Source of the DNA: Proteles cristata cristata
Taxonomy: Eukaryota > Chordata > Mammalia > Carnivora > Hyaenidae
Reading direction: 5' to 3'
DNA length: 64,000 bases
Assembly (NCBI GenBank): GCA_017311185.1
Contig: JAESUZ010001073.1
Span: forward strand, 558,001-622,000
The position numbers and the translations under genes were made by a program. The notes under the pieces are model-generated. The model saw only the letters and a program-made list of their open reading frames with translations. It searched no databases and had not been told where the DNA came from. This document shows positions 63,765 to 64,000 of this stretch, in pieces; position 1 is the stretch's first letter; each line of letters opens with the position of its first letter.

Positions 63765-64000
63765 AGAACTCTCTTATGACCCAGCAGTAGCTGGGAATTT
63801 ACCCAAGGGATACAGAGTGCTGATGCATAGGGGCACATGGACCCCAATGTTCACAGCAGCACTCTCAACAATAGCCAAAACATGGAAAGACCCTAAGTGT
63901 CCACCAACTGATGAATGGATCAAGAAGATGTGGATTATCTATACAATGGAATACTACATGGCAATGAGAAAGAATGAAATCTGGCCATGTGTAGCAACAT
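63765..64000 (+). mobile_element. L1, 3' part of ORF2 region, continues past right edge
   Basis: ACAGCAGCACTCTCAACAAT, then CACCAACTGATGAATGGAT and ACAATGGAATACTACATGGC are sense L1 ORF2 3' sequence, with little visible decay. Its left end is a 5' truncation; the 3' end is outside the window. Confidence 0.85.

Larger units (their letters stand above)
58708..64000 (-). other. PPFIBP1 intron running past the right edge
   Basis: No further liprin exon was found here; the human counterpart of the next upstream exon (LTAVEKDRLDYEDKF) has no match. Seven SINEs, a SINE fragment and one L1 occupy about half of it; 62,640-63,190 and 63,420-63,760 hold nothing I recognise. Confidence 0.7.

Overview
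This is a vertebrate nuclear window from a carnivoran, almost certainly a cat (Felidae). About fifty copies of the felid tRNA-Lys-derived SINE (head GGGGCGCCTGGGTGGCTTAG, CT-rich body, AATAAA/poly-A tail) are scattered through it on both strands, many with intact target-site duplications. Protein-coding sequence is confined to short exons with GT/AG borders on the minus strand. No prokaryotic, plasmid or viral gene content is present apart from old LTR fossils.

Three genes lie on the minus strand and read right to left. (1) PPFIBP1 (liprin-beta-1) fills 58,707 to about 19,535. I resolve 23 coding exons, including a 33-nt candidate cassette microexon. They encode the C-terminal four fifths of the protein: the end of the coiled-coil, the Ser/Pro/basic linker, three SAM domains and the C-terminal tail. 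The first roughly 200 residues lie beyond the right edge. Concatenated phases stay open (2,466 nt with the microexon, 2,433 without). (2) REP15 (Rab15 effector protein) is an intact 236-codon single-exon ORF at 18,845-18,135. (3) MRPS35 (mitoribosomal protein mS35) has its first four coding exons between 12,099 and 2,723, starting from a CpG island at about 11.7-12.2 kb; the rest lies beyond the left edge. The order PPFIBP1-REP15-MRPS35 on one strand matches human 12p11.22, which supports the calls independently.

The remainder is introns and spacers made mostly of repeats: felid SINEs (some nested), L1 fragments including one that runs off the right edge, MIR, L2, MLT1 LTRs, a Tigger-like element, a MER5-like element and microsatellites. 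The 4.4 kb from 17.19 to 21.62 kb, holding REP15 and the PPFIBP1 3' UTR, has no SINE.

I found no undescribed biological system. The best second-look items are splicing-level features of PPFIBP1: a 33-nt in-frame microexon with a consensus TACTAAC branch point and a TGC next to its acceptor, a 30-nt exon, a tandem 3' splice site six bases apart, and a weak GTTGGT donor. Others are a perfect 40-bp tandem duplication beside the MRPS35 promoter and a four-SINE nested cluster. Human protein comparisons are from memory, not from a search.
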